In this document: piece by piece, positions 42,736-51,502 of the stretch
Position numbering within the stretch: position 1 is the first letter of the stretch
How the letters are laid out: each line of letters begins with the position of its first letter
Source: Microvirga sp. BSC39
Lineage (GTDB): Bacteria; Pseudomonadota; Alphaproteobacteria; Rhizobiales; Beijerinckiaceae
Assembly: GCF_000739015.1 (NCBI RefSeq)
Contig: NZ_JPUG01000052.1
Location: 62,001-126,000, forward strand
DNA length: 64,000 bases
Direction: 5' to 3'
Translations under genes and position numbers: made by a program
The notes under the pieces: model-generated
Told to the model about the DNA's origin: nothing
Database searches by the model: none
What the model saw: only the letters and a program-made list of their open reading frames with translations

Positions 42736-42913
42736 GGCTGGTGAAGGCCTACGCCATGCCTAGGTCGCTGCCCGCATAGGCCGCATAGCGATCACCTGTC
42801 GCACGGACAAGCCTGGAAGCGTGATAAATCGTGTCCTCCCTCCGGATGGAGGGGGCGGACCTTTACGCTGTCTCCTATGGTCGCCCTCAATTCGCAGCAC
42901 CGATGAGGGCATC

Positions 42914-43246
42914 ATGGCTTATAGGTTTGTCACTGGCATCGACACGGATGGGGAGGTTCTGGCGGGAAGGGACTCTCTCACCGTCGGGACGGGCACGGCC
43001 ATCAGAGTGGCTGCGGCAGGGGTCAACGGGATCTTCAGTTCTGCCTTTGGTACAAGCGCCACGGTGTTCGGTGACGTAGCCGCCGCCGGGGACGGCATCC
43101 GCCTGACAGGAGACGAGAGTGCCGTTTTCATCGGCAGATCTGGCACCGTCACGGGTGGCGGGACTGGGGTATCTCTCGGATCAAGCCTTTCGCAAGAGAT
43201 CAGTTTCCGCAATGAAGGCACGATCACAGGCTATGGGGTGGCGTGA
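42914..43246 (+). CDS. N-terminal fragment of an RTX protein (frame-split)
   Basis: A 110-residue open frame starting at an ATG with a GAGGG site (42905-42909). It has a beta-helix-like pattern of short strands, Gly and Asn turns (AAGDGIRLTGDESAVFIGRSG, then FRNEGTITGYG). It stops at TGA 43244-43246, and the next frame begins at 43243 (GTGA overlap) and continues the same type of repeat (FVNAGTVS). One extra G in the GGCGTGAGG stretch would fuse the two. It is therefore the start of the RTX gene that follows, either frameshifted or translationally coupled. Confidence 0.6.
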   Translation: MAYRFVTGIDTDGEVLAGRDSLTVGTGTAIRVAAAGVNGIFSSAFGTSATVFGDVAAAGDGIRLTGDESAVFIGRSGTVTGGGTGVSLGSSLSQEISFRNEGTITGYGVA

Positions 43247-45027
43247 GGCTTGAGGGCTTCTATCTTGATTTCGTCAATGCCGGAACGGTCTCAGTTCCTG
43301 CGGGAGCCGTCGATACTTCTTTTGCAGCAGTAGCTCTCGTACAAGCGAGTCCATTTGCTACATCCTATCTGACAAATGCCGGCTTGATTTCGGCTGGTCG
43401 TGTCAGTGGCAGTTTTCAATATGCCGTGTTGGGGAGCGTTGGACATGACACAGTATATAACACAGGCACGATCCGAGGACGTATTGCCTTAGGCGAAGGC
43501 AACGATGTCTATATTGGTCAAGAGGGTTTCTGGGAGGGCGGCAGCATTTCCCTTGGAACGGGGCGAAACACCGCTTACGGCGGCAGGGGGCGAGAGGTCT
43601 TCGAGCTTGCGCAAGATGGGGACCGGCTCGATGACTTCGTGGATGCGGGGGACGGTATTGATACCCTTACCATCCATGACGGTACGGCAGGCGTTTACTT
43701 GGATCTAAGGCTCACGAACTGGCAGGATACAGGCATCGGTGGTCTGACGCTTCGAAATGTCGAAGACGTTAACACCGGTGATGGGGATGATCGGGTAGTT
43801 GGCAATGCGCATGACAACAGGATCTTCACATGGCTGGGCAACGACACGCTTGATGGCGGGTTAGGGGACGATTGGCTCTTTGGTGGAACCGACACAGACA
43901 CGGCTGTCTTCGCCGATACTGCAGGTGCGACGGTCAACCTCTCCTTTGAGGGGGAGCGCCAGAACACCGGCTCTGGCTGGGACATTCTCTACGACATCGA
44001 GAACCTGCGCGGCCGCGCGGGGAATGACCATTTCAGGGGCGATAGCGAGGCCAACCTGCTCGAAGGAGCCGGCGGCAACGATACGCTCCAGGGCAACGCG
44101 GGCAACGATACGCTCGATGGCGGCGCGGGCACCGACACGGCGGTCTTCGCAGGCAAGCGTGCGGATTACATCATCGGGAGCGCCGGTGGCGTCGTGACGG
44201 TCACGGGTCAGGGCGCCCGATGGGCGGACGGGATCGACCAGATCAAGAACATCCGCTTTCTGAAATTCGCCGATGAGGACATGGCTCTCACCAATGCGGC
44301 TCCCACGGGCCCGGTGCTGTCCAGCACCACCGTGGTGGAGAATGCGCCCGTCAACAGTGTCGCCGCGACACTGTCCGCCACGTATGCTGATGGCGACACA
44401 ATCACCTATTCGCTGGTTCCCGGCTCCAGCAGCGCCTTCACCATCATCGGCAACAGCCTGGTCATAACCGGCGCAATCGACTTCGAGGCCAGCCCCCAGC
44501 ACGCCGTGACGGTGCAGGCCACGGATCCTTATGGCGGAGTCGCCACCACGACCGTGAATCTGTCAGTGATCAACAGGGTCGAAGTCACCTCATTCGCCCT
44601 GCGAGGCACGTCACGGGGCGGTGACCTCACAGGTGAAGCTGGTGCCGACACGCTCTATGGCAGCCTGGGCAATGACGTTCTGACCGGCGGTGCCGGCAAG
44701 GACATCTTCGTGTTCGACACGCGCCTGAACAAGCGCACCAACGTGGATCAGGTGCTCGATTTCAACTCCAGGGACGACAGCTTCTACCTGGACAACGCCA
44801 CCTTCACCAAGCTGGGCTCCGGGACCGCGTCGAGGCCCAAGAAGTTCAACTCCGACATGTTCGTGGAAGGCACGCGGGTCAGGGATGCGGAGGACCGGAT
44901 CATCTACGACAAGAAGACCGGCAAGCTGTACTACGATGAGGACGGAACGGGATCGAAGGCGCAGATTCAGATTGCCACCCTGACCAACAAGGCGAAGCTC
45001 GCCTATCACGACTTCTTCGTCGTCTGA
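43243..45027 (+). CDS. RTX-type calcium-binding protein, main part
   Basis: A 594-residue frame. Residues 1-120 continue the N-terminal beta-helix-like repeats. RTX nonapeptides follow near 180-215 and 265-305 (GGNDTLQGN, GNDTLDGGAG). A cadherin-like domain spans about 355-440 (VVENAPVNSVAATLSATYADGDTITY), then another RTX block (GSLGNDVLTGGAGKD). The C-terminal 100 residues, with a KRTNVDQVLDF segment and ending YHDFFVV, probably carry the type I secretion signal. RTX proteins fold on calcium outside the cell. No HlyB/D genes are nearby. The last third is shared with the locus at 61574. Confidence 0.8.
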   Translation: MRLEGFYLDFVNAGTVSVPAGAVDTSFAAVALVQASPFATSYLTNAGLISAGRVSGSFQYAVLGSVGHDTVYNTGTIRGRIALGEGNDVYIGQEGFWEGGSISLGTGRNTAYGGRGREVFELAQDGDRLDDFVDAGDGIDTLTIHDGTAGVYLDLRLTNWQDTGIGGLTLRNVEDVNTGDGDDRVVGNAHDNRIFTWLGNDTLDGGLGDDWLFGGTDTDTAVFADTAGATVNLSFEGERQNTGSGWDILYDIENLRGRAGNDHFRGDSEANLLEGAGGNDTLQGNAGNDTLDGGAGTDTAVFAGKRADYIIGSAGGVVTVTGQGARWADGIDQIKNIRFLKFADEDMALTNAAPTGPVLSSTTVVENAPVNSVAATLSATYADGDTITYSLVPGSSSAFTIIGNSLVITGAIDFEASPQHAVTVQATDPYGGVATTTVNLSVINRVEVTSFALRGTSRGGDLTGEAGADTLYGSLGNDVLTGGAGKDIFVFDTRLNKRTNVDQVLDFNSRDDSFYLDNATFTKLGSGTASRPKKFNSDMFVEGTRVRDAEDRIIYDKKTGKLYYDEDGTGSKAQIQIATLTNKAKLAYHDFFVV

Positions 45028-45039
45028 GGTCGTCATTGC

Positions 45040-45070
45040 GGCTGCAGCGATCCTGATGTTCGCTGCAGCC
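45040..45070. terminator. Hairpin between the RTX gene and dodecin
   Basis: A perfect 11-bp stem (GGCTGCAGCGA at 45040-45050 with its complement at 45060-45070) and a 9-base loop lie between convergent genes. No T tract follows on either strand, so its termination role is likely but not certain. Confidence 0.5.
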
Positions 45071-45077
45071 TCGCACC

Positions 45078-45293
45078 CTACCCATCCGCCTCAAGGGTGA
45101 ACCCGGCCTTCAGCACCACCTGGTAATGGCGCACCTCGCCGTTCTCCACATGGCCGCGGGTCTGGATGACCTCGAACCAGCGCAGGTTTCTCAAGGTGCC
45201 GCTGGCCCGCCGGATCGCGGTCTGGATGGCATCCTCGATGCTGGTCTCGGACGAGCCGACGAGTTCGACGATCTTGTAGACGTGGTCGCTCAT
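45078..45293 (-). CDS. Dodecin-family flavin-binding protein
   Basis: A 71-residue protein of the dodecin type. It has [23 protein letters not shown], the flavin-stacking Trp in [14 protein letters not shown], and a final strand [12 protein letters not shown]. Dodecins form hollow 12-mers that store or buffer riboflavin/FMN. The ATG at 45293 matches the family length; a longer frame to 45341 adds an unconserved leader. Confidence 0.93.
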   Translation of the reverse strand: MSDHVYKIVELVGSSETSIEDAIQTAIRRASGTLRNLRWFEVIQTRGHVENGEVRHYQVVLKAGFTLEADG

Positions 45294-45358
45294 GAAGCGC
45301 TCCATGGGTGTTGGAGAGACGAGGCTCCATGGGATGGCCATGGAGCCTCCTGGCTGGA

Positions 45359-46111
45359 TCAGGCTCCCGTGCTGCCTGCAACCGTCTGGCGGACGGCGCC
45401 GATCTGCGCATCGAGGTGGGTGACCAGATCGGCCGGCAGGTCCATGAGCGTGACGAGGCGGTCGAGATAGGCCTTCTCCTCCGGCGTGTCCGCGTCGCCG
45501 ATGGCGACTCGCGAGGCCACATAGAGCTCGGCGGCCTGCTCCTTGGTCTTGGGCAGGCGCGCGATGGCCCCGGCATCGGCGGGCTTGGCCATCATGTCGA
45601 GCAGGAAGCCCTTCTCCGCGTTGCCGAGGCCGAGCTGCTGGATCTGTTCCTGGATCCGGGCGCTTTCCTCGCCGTCGAGATGCCCGTCGGACTTCGCCGC
45701 CGAAATCATGGCCTGCACGAGGGCGAGGCCCATCTCATGGCCGTTCTTGTCCTTCTCCTCCTCGAGGTGAAAGCCGCTGCCGGCGGGCGGCTGCGCGGGC
45801 ACGCTTCCGGGCCGGCTGGCGCCGGGTGCCTGGTTGGCCTGCCAGTCCTGATATGCCTTGAACGCGACGCTCGCGAGCACCGCAAGGCCGCCCGCCTTCA
45901 TGAGCGAGCCGCCGGCGGAGCGCCCGCCGCGGGAGCCCAGGATCAGGGATAGAAGGCTCCCCGCCGCCAACCCGCCCATGCCTCCGGGGATCTGGGAGCC
46001 GAAGCCGCCGGACCCTCCCAGCATTCCGCCAAGGCCGCCTTGCTGCGGCCGCTGTCCAACAAACGAGCCCTGGCTGCGCGTGAGGCCGTCGATGATGCTT
46101 CCGAGATTCAT
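45359..46111 (-). CDS. DUF533/TerB-like glycine-rich protein
   Basis: A 250-residue protein. The N-terminal third is rich in Gly and Leu ([14 protein letters not shown] and [13 protein letters not shown], possibly membrane-embedded). The C-terminal half (about 125-240) is a TerB-like helical domain with an acidic motif [14 protein letters not shown], as in DUF533/YebE proteins. The function is unknown. The ATG at 46111 follows an AGGGAGAAG site; the frame to 46165 is not supported. Confidence 0.85.
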   Translation of the reverse strand: MNLGSIIDGLTRSQGSFVGQRPQQGGLGGMLGGSGGFGSQIPGGMGGLAAGSLLSLILGSRGGRSAGGSLMKAGGLAVLASVAFKAYQDWQANQAPGASRPGSVPAQPPAGSGFHLEEEKDKNGHEMGLALVQAMISAAKSDGHLDGEESARIQEQIQQLGLGNAEKGFLLDMMAKPADAGAIARLPKTKEQAAELYVASRVAIGDADTPEEKAYLDRLVTLMDLPADLVTHLDAQIGAVRQTVAGSTGA

Positions 46112-46297
46112 GGGTCTTCTCCCTGTGCTGAGGATGTGCATCAGGAAAAGGCGGGTCATTTCCAAGAGTTCCGCCGGGCGTCGTTCACCGATCGGTTAGG
46201 AATTCAGGCAGCGCCACCGGAACCTGAGGGGGTGTTCCATGGTTGAGGAGCCGTCAGCTCGGCCGTTCGGACCGGGCACAGGAAGGGAATTCCCGCG

Positions 46298-46825
46298 ATG
46301 AACCTCAAGATCGCCCTTGTCGCCGGTGCCATGGCACTCGGCGTTGCCGGCTGCATGACGCCCATGGCGTCGGCTCCAGCCCCGATGGCTGTTACCACCG
46401 CATCGGTCTTCGTTCCGACGGCGGTTTCGTCCAATCTCCTGGAGATCGAGTCGAGCCGTATGGCCTTGGACCGTGCGCGTAATCCCGAGGTTCGCCGCTT
46501 CGCCCGGCAGATGATCCGCGATCACAACCTCGCGACCCGCCGGATGATGGCTGTCCTGCGCCGTTCCGGCTTGCCGATGCCGCAGCCTGCGATGATCCCG
46601 CGTCACCAGCAGATGGTGGCCTCGCTCCAGACCGCCTCCGATTTCGACTCGGCCTATATGGGTGCCCAAGTCATGGCCCATCAGGAGTCCGTGGCCCTGT
46701 TCTCGTCCTATGCGTCCAACGGCGATGTTCCTCCGCTGGCAGCCTTCGCCCGCCAGACCCTGCCGAACCTGCAGATGCATCTGCAGCATGCGCAGGGCAT
46801 CGCGGGCGGCGGCCGCGCCATGTAA
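46298..46825 (+). CDS. DUF4142 lipoprotein
   Basis: A 175-residue protein with a lipoprotein signal (VAGC lipobox, Cys19). A low-complexity Ala/Pro/Met linker follows, then a helical DUF4142 domain (about 42-165) with ESSRMALDRARNPEVRRFARQMIRDH. DUF4142 is a ferritin-like four-helix domain of unknown role, frequent in stress-related secreted proteins of rhizobia. A strong terminator follows. Confidence 0.85.
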   Translation: MNLKIALVAGAMALGVAGCMTPMASAPAPMAVTTASVFVPTAVSSNLLEIESSRMALDRARNPEVRRFARQMIRDHNLATRRMMAVLRRSGLPMPQPAMIPRHQQMVASLQTASDFDSAYMGAQVMAHQESVALFSSYASNGDVPPLAAFARQTLPNLQMHLQHAQGIAGGGRAM

Positions 46826-46846
46826 ACCGTCAGTGCGATTGCGAAG

Positions 46847-46875
46847 AGGCCGCCGGATTTCCCGGCGGCCTTTTT
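46847..46875 (+). terminator. Intrinsic terminator after the DUF4142 gene
   Basis: A perfect 10-bp stem (AGGCCGCCGG at 46847-46856 with CCGGCGGCCT at 46862-46871), a 5-base loop and a run of five T. It also lies before the convergent VOC gene. Confidence 0.88.
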
Positions 46876-46886
46876 CGTTCGCTGCT

Positions 46887-47240
46887 TCAGCCCTGCATGA
46901 ACTCGATTCGGTTGCCGACCGGATCCTGAACGTAGAAGCGCCGAACCTCCGGAATGGCATCATCCCAGGCCGGTTCATGGCCCGCCTTGGACAGGAGCCG
47001 CGCCAAGGCGTCGAGATCGGCGACCGCAATGGCCGGATGGGCCTTGCCGGCCGGACGGAAATCCTCCTCGACCCCGAGGTGAATCCGCACCGAGCCGCTC
47101 TCCAGCCACAGGCCGCCGCGCTTGGCGAGCGCTGGGGGCTTGGGCACTTCCTCGATGCCGAGCAGGCCGGCATAGAACCACCTGCACCGATCCTCCGCGC
47201 CCTCAGGGATAGCCAGTTGAACGTGGTCCAGGCGCAGCAT
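46887..47240 (-). CDS. VOC-family (glyoxalase/dioxygenase superfamily) protein
   Basis: A 117-residue single VOC module. The first metal ligand is the His in RLDHVQLAI. The segment SVRIHLGVEEDF and the ending RFYVQDPVGNRIEF, with a Glu metal ligand, complete the fold. The substrate is unknown. Its ATG overlaps the stop of the preceding fumarylacetoacetase-like gene (TGATG), so the two are translationally coupled and probably act in the same pathway. A GTG one codon upstream is also possible. Confidence 0.85.
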   Translation of the reverse strand: MLRLDHVQLAIPEGAEDRCRWFYAGLLGIEEVPKPPALAKRGGLWLESGSVRIHLGVEEDFRPAGKAHPAIAVADLDALARLLSKAGHEPAWDDAIPEVRRFYVQDPVGNRIEFMQG

Positions 47241-48259
47241 CACGCCTCTTTGCGGTAGGCCTGAACCTCCTGCTCGATGGCCCCGAAGATCGAGTGGCCT
47301 GCCTTGTCCTTCATCTCGATGCGGATCGTGTCGCCGAAGCGCATGAACGGCGTTTTGGCCTCCCCGTGGACGAGCGTCTCCACCGTGCGCAGCTCCGCAA
47401 GGCAGGAATAGCCCAGGCCTCCTTGCTCGACGGGCTTGCCCGGTCCGCCGCCCTCATCCTTGTTGGAGACGGTGCCGGAGCCGATCACCGTGCCTGCGCC
47501 CAGCGGCCGGGTCCTGGCCGCGTGCGCGATCAGGGTCGGGAAGTCGAACGTCATATCCGCGCCGGCATTGGGCCGGCCGAAGGGCTTGCCGTTGAGGGTG
47601 GAGAGCAGGGGCAGGTTCAGCTTGCCGCCATCCCAAGCCTCGCCCAGCTCGTCCGGCGTGACCGCCACCGGCGAGAGGGTGGAGGAGGGCTTGGCCTGGA
47701 AGAAGCCGAAGCCCTTGGCGAGCTCGCCCGGGATCAGGTTGCGTAAAGATACGTCGTTGACGAGAACCACCAGCCGGATGGCGGCCGCCGCCTCTTCCCG
47801 TGTGGCCCCCATGGGCACGTCGCCGGTGATCACCGCGACCTCAGCCTCGAAGTCGATGCCATGCGCCTCGTCGGCGGCCGGGATCGGAACCCGCGGGCCG
47901 AGGAACGAGTCGGAGCCGCCCTGGTACATGAGCGGGTCGGTCCAGAACGAGGCGGGCATCTCGGCCCCACGGGCTTTGCGCACCAGCTCCACGTGATTCA
48001 CGTAGGCCGACCCGTCGGCCCACTGATAGGCGCGGGGCAGGGGCGAAGCGCAGTCGTGCTCGTGAAAGCGGAAGGCCGGAACCGAGCCGTGCTCCAGCTG
48101 CTCGGCCAAATCGCGCAGGCGGGGCTCGACTTTTTCCCAATCGTCCAGGGCTTGCTGGAGCGTCGGAACAATGAAAAATGCATCCGTCGCGCGGGTCAGG
48201 TCCTTCGAGACGACGACGAGGCGGCCATCACGGCCTTGATTCAGGGAGGAGAGCTTCAT
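47240..48259 (-). CDS. fahA: Fumarylacetoacetate hydrolase-family enzyme
   Basis: A 339-residue protein with the FAH C-terminal catalytic fold. The metal-binding acidic cluster appears in HGIDFEAEVAVITGDVP, and NDVSLRN and GSGTVSNKDEGG are conserved pocket segments. The N-terminal part (about 1-90) is the shorter FAH-type lead domain found in rhizobial enzymes. Fumarylacetoacetase splits fumarylacetoacetate into fumarate and acetoacetate, the last step of tyrosine degradation. Proximity to maiA and hppD supports that role. The ATG at 48259 is followed by KLSSL. Confidence 0.85.
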   Translation of the reverse strand: MKLSSLNQGRDGRLVVVSKDLTRATDAFFIVPTLQQALDDWEKVEPRLRDLAEQLEHGSVPAFRFHEHDCASPLPRAYQWADGSAYVNHVELVRKARGAEMPASFWTDPLMYQGGSDSFLGPRVPIPAADEAHGIDFEAEVAVITGDVPMGATREEAAAAIRLVVLVNDVSLRNLIPGELAKGFGFFQAKPSSTLSPVAVTPDELGEAWDGGKLNLPLLSTLNGKPFGRPNAGADMTFDFPTLIAHAARTRPLGAGTVIGSGTVSNKDEGGGPGKPVEQGGLGYSCLAELRTVETLVHGEAKTPFMRFGDTIRIEMKDKAGHSIFGAIEQEVQAYRKEA

Positions 48260-48323
48260 TGCCACCGACCGGGTTGTTATGGTCCACTCAACTTGCAACG
48301 AAATGCTTTCCGGGGAAACGCCA

Positions 48324-49421
48324 ATGACAACGATCAAGAGAAGAAACTTTCTGAAAGGCGCCGGCCTCGCTGCCGCTGCCGGCACGGTGGCGGCTCCCGC
48401 GATCGCCCAGAGCATGCCGGAAGTCCGGTGGCGCCTGACCTCGAGCTTCCCGAAATCCCTCGACACCATCTTCGGCACCGCCCAGACCTTCGCCAAGTAC
48501 ATGGCGGACGCGACCGATGGAAAGTTCCAGATCCAGGTCTTCGCGCCGGGCGAGATCGTCGGCGGCCTCCAGGCCATGGATGCGGTGCAGAACGGCTCGG
48601 TGGAATGCGCCCACACCCCGACCTATTACTGGGTCGGCAAGGAGCCGGCGCTCGGCATGGGCACGGGCCTGCCCTTCAGTCTCAATGCCCGCCAGCTCCA
48701 TTCCTGGTGGCACTTTGCAGGCGGCAAGGAGATCATCAACGAGATTTTGGCGAAGTATAACTGCACCTCCCTGGTCTGCGGCAATTCCGGCACGCAGATG
48801 GGCGGCTTCTTCCGCAAGGAGATCAACACTGTCGAGGACCTGAACGGCCTGAAGTTCCGCATCGGCGGCCTCGGGGGCATGGTGCTGGCCAAACTCGGCG
48901 TGGTGCCGCAGCAGATCGCGCCGGGCGAGGTCTATCCGGCGCTGGAGCGCGGCACGCTCGACGCGGCCGAATTCGTCGGACCCTATGACGACGAGAAGCT
49001 CGGCTTCCTGAAAGTGGCCAAATACTACTACGCCCCCGGTTGGTGGGAGGGCGGCGCCATGCTGCATCTCGTGGTCAACCAGCAGAAGTTCAACGAGCTG
49101 CCCAAGCACTATCAGGCTATCATGTCCAACGCCTGCGAGGCGGCGAACAACTGGATGCTCGCCAAGTACGATGCGGTGAACGGCCAGGCCCTGCGCCGCA
49201 TGGTCGGCGCCGGCGCTGAACTGCGTACCTTCTCCCCGGCGATCATGGAGGCTTCGCTCAAGGCGGCCAACGAGCTCTATGCGGAGCTCTCCGCCAAGGA
49301 TGCGAACTTCAAGAAGGTCTACGATTCCATGGTGGCCTATCGCACCGATGTCCTGCCCTGGTGGCAGCTTAACGAATACGCCTTCGACACCTTCATGATC
49401 CGCACCCGCGGGCGGGTGTAA
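48324..49421 (+). CDS. TRAP transporter substrate-binding protein (DctP family), second orphan copy
   Basis: A 365-residue periplasmic receptor with a twin-arginine-like signal (KRRNFLKGAGLAAAAGTVAAPAIA). Segment by segment it parallels the protein at 26851: VRWRLTSSFPKSLDTIFG, GEIVGGLQAMDAVQNGSVECAH, and GGMVLAKLGVVPQQIAPGEVYPALERGTLDAAEF. DctQM genes are again absent. It is divergent from the fumarylacetoacetase gene across 64 bases, so control may be shared. A 2-oxoacid or aromatic-acid ligand is a guess from context. Confidence 0.92.
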   Translation: MTTIKRRNFLKGAGLAAAAGTVAAPAIAQSMPEVRWRLTSSFPKSLDTIFGTAQTFAKYMADATDGKFQIQVFAPGEIVGGLQAMDAVQNGSVECAHTPTYYWVGKEPALGMGTGLPFSLNARQLHSWWHFAGGKEIINEILAKYNCTSLVCGNSGTQMGGFFRKEINTVEDLNGLKFRIGGLGGMVLAKLGVVPQQIAPGEVYPALERGTLDAAEFVGPYDDEKLGFLKVAKYYYAPGWWEGGAMLHLVVNQQKFNELPKHYQAIMSNACEAANNWMLAKYDAVNGQALRRMVGAGAELRTFSPAIMEASLKAANELYAELSAKDANFKKVYDSMVAYRTDVLPWWQLNEYAFDTFMIRTRGRV

Positions 49422-49423
49422 GC

Positions 49424-50191
49424 ATGAGTCGCTGTCGGGCGAGGATCGCTTCTTGCCTGACAGCCATCCTCCCATGTCTTGCTGTTGCCGCTGCGATTCT
49501 GCTTTCTCCGATCGCAGCGGCTCAGGACCTCACCATTCCCGAGGTCGCTTACCCCAGCCTGCCACAGCAGGCCCAAACAGCTGAAGGTTTCGTGCCGCCC
49601 GGGTGGATTCCTGAGGCGCAGGCGTCCGGCGACCTCAACCGGGACGGCAGTGCCGACTTGGTCCTGGTCCTGCGCCAGAACAACCCTGCGAATCTGATCG
49701 AGAATTTCGAAGGGTTTGGCGAGAAGCCGTTCGATACGAATCCTCGGATCCTGGCAATCGCCTTCCGTGAGAGGCTTTCAGGCAGGTTCAGTCTGCAGCT
49801 CCAGAACCATACCCTTATTCCTCGCCGCACCGAGCCCGCTGCCGATGATCCCTTCGATAAGGACATCGGGATTGCCGTCGTGCGGGACGGGTTTCAGGTG
49901 CGCCTGAACTGGTGGATGAGCGCGGGAGGGTGGGAGACTTTCAGAACAACCCACACATTCCGTCACAGATCCGGACACTTCGAGCTGATTGGCTACGACC
50001 GGGAGACAACTCACCGGGGAAGCGGCGACACGACGTCTCTCAGCATCAACTACCTGACCCGAAAAGTGAAACGGACGACCGGTCACATCAGTCGCGATGC
50101 CGATAAAGTTCGTTGGCAGACACTGCCGCAGAGGCCAGTTCCAACACTTGAACACATAGGCGATGGGCTGAGCTTCGAGCCCGAACTCTGA
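49424..50191 (+). CDS. Uncharacterised secreted protein with a calcium-loop-like motif
   Basis: A 255-residue protein with a Sec signal (hydrophobic residues 12-30, cleavage near AAAQ). The mature part contains DLNRDGSADLVLVLRQ, a DxNxDGxxD loop like those of dockerins and integrin-type FG-GAP repeats. The rest has alternating strands and a Trp-rich segment (LNWWMSAGGWETF). No family is recognised. The start lies two bases after the TRAP gene stop, which suggests co-expression. Confidence 0.65.
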   Translation: MSRCRARIASCLTAILPCLAVAAAILLSPIAAAQDLTIPEVAYPSLPQQAQTAEGFVPPGWIPEAQASGDLNRDGSADLVLVLRQNNPANLIENFEGFGEKPFDTNPRILAIAFRERLSGRFSLQLQNHTLIPRRTEPAADDPFDKDIGIAVVRDGFQVRLNWWMSAGGWETFRTTHTFRHRSGHFELIGYDRETTHRGSGDTTSLSINYLTRKVKRTTGHISRDADKVRWQTLPQRPVPTLEHIGDGLSFEPEL

Positions 50192-50240
50192 TCCCGCCGG
50201 ATTCGGACAGGGTGGCTTGACCTTCCGTCAGGCAAATCTA

Positions 50241-50282
50241 GTTGCTCGTGCAACGAATCTGGCTATTGGTTGCATGGGCAAC
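50241..50282 (+). promoter_or_regulatory. Tandem GTTGC-N4-GCAAC palindromes, likely MarR operators
   Basis: Two identical-arm palindromes, GTTGC-TCGT-GCAAC (50241-50254) and GTTGC-ATGG-GCAAC (50269-50282), are spaced 28 bp centre to centre. They sit 14 bases before the marR start codon. The symmetry and spacing fit two MarR dimers on one face of the helix, giving autorepression of the marR-maiA-hppD operon. Recognition by this MarR protein is inference. Confidence 0.65.
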
Positions 50283-50295
50283 GAGCGGAGTGGCG

Positions 50296-50799
50296 ATGCC
50301 GAGTGGATCTGCAGCGAGGAAGCCGACAGCCGAGCCCCTGGTGGTCTTGGAGGAGTTCCTGCCATACCGGCTCAATGTGCTGGCTGGGCTGACGTCGAGC
50401 GCGCTCGCCCAGATTTATGCCGAGCGGTACGGTCTCTCGATCCCGGCATGGCGTGTGATCGTGACGCTGGGCCAGTATGAGTTCCGGACGGCCAGGGACA
50501 TGGCGCCCGACGGCGTCATGCACAAGTCAACGGTCTCGCGGGCGGTTTCGGCGCTCGAGAAGCGCGGGCTCGTCACACGCCGCCCGAACCTGGACGACCG
50601 CCGTGAGGAATGGCTCGCCCTGACGCCGGAAGGACGGGCGATCTACGAGGCGGTGGCTCCGGAAGCCCTGGCCGTCGGGGAGCGCCTCCTGTCGGTGCTG
50701 ACCGCTCAGGAGCAGAAGACGCTCTCCACCTTGATCGACAAACTCACCCAACAAGCGCGATTGCTCGCACCGCAGGACGCAGAGGGGGAAGAGACGTGA
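50296..50799 (+). CDS. MarR-family transcriptional regulator of the tyrosine operon
   Basis: A 167-residue MarR protein. The winged HTH lies at about residues 50-115, with SIPAWRVIVTLGQYEF, the recognition helix MHKSTVSRAVSALEKRGLV, and the wing PNLDDRREEWLALTPEG. It is the first gene of a probable operon with maiA (4-base GTGA overlap) and hppD. That placement suggests it senses a tyrosine-pathway intermediate such as homogentisate or 4-hydroxyphenylpyruvate. The ATG at 50296 has a GCGGAG site. Confidence 0.88.
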   Translation: MPSGSAARKPTAEPLVVLEEFLPYRLNVLAGLTSSALAQIYAERYGLSIPAWRVIVTLGQYEFRTARDMAPDGVMHKSTVSRAVSALEKRGLVTRRPNLDDRREEWLALTPEGRAIYEAVAPEALAVGERLLSVLTAQEQKTLSTLIDKLTQQARLLAPQDAEGEET

Positions 50800-51422
50800 G
50801 GCTCTACACGTATTTCCGTTCATCCGCGGCCTACCGGGTCAGGATTGCGCTCAACCTCAAGGGCGTCTCCCATGAGGCCGTGCCCGTGAATCTCCTGAAG
50901 GGGGAGCAGCGCGAGGCAGGTTACAAAGCGCTCAATCCTCAGATGCGCGTGCCCTCCCTCGACGTCGGTGGAACGACGCTCATCCAGTCGCCCGCCATTC
51001 TCGAATATCTCGATGAGGCCTATCCGGAGCCGCCGCTGCTGCCGATGGGTGCCCTCAACAGGGCCAAGGTCCGGACCATCGCCAGCCTGATCGCCTGCGA
51101 TATTCACCCGCTCAACAACTCCGGAACGCTGGCTTACCTCAAGAACCGTCTCGGGCACGACCAGGCCGCTGCGGACGAATGGTATGCCCATTGGGTCCGT
51201 GAAGGCTTCGACGCCATCGAGGCGCTGCTTGGGCCGGGGCCTTACGCCTTCGGGGCCAAGATCACGCTGGCCGATGTCTATCTCGTTCCGCAGGTATTCA
51301 ATGCGCGGCGCTTCAATGTCCCGCTCGATGCCTATCCGAAGATCGCCGCGGTGGATGCAGCCTGCGCCGAGCTCAAGGCCTTCCAGGACGCCGCGCCGGC
51401 CAGCCAGCCCGACGCTGTCTGA
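50796..51422 (+). CDS. maiA: Maleylacetoacetate isomerase (zeta-class GST)
   Basis: A 208-residue enzyme that isomerises maleylacetoacetate to fumarylacetoacetate with glutathione. The zeta motif is present as RSSAAYRVRIALNLKG near residues 8-23; the usual Cys of SSCxxRVRIAL is Ala here. NPQMRVPSLDVGG, QSPAILEYLDE and the helical DIHPLNNSG segment confirm the class. The GTG start overlaps marR, and hppD follows after 80 bases. Confidence 0.93.
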   Translation: MRLYTYFRSSAAYRVRIALNLKGVSHEAVPVNLLKGEQREAGYKALNPQMRVPSLDVGGTTLIQSPAILEYLDEAYPEPPLLPMGALNRAKVRTIASLIACDIHPLNNSGTLAYLKNRLGHDQAAADEWYAHWVREGFDAIEALLGPGPYAFGAKITLADVYLVPQVFNARRFNVPLDAYPKIAAVDAACAELKAFQDAAPASQPDAV

Positions 51423-51502
51423 CGAAGAATTGCACCCGCCTGACGGCGAGTGCGTTGGTTTGACAAAGGCCTCCCCACCGGAGGCATGACAGGAGGAAGA
51501 CC

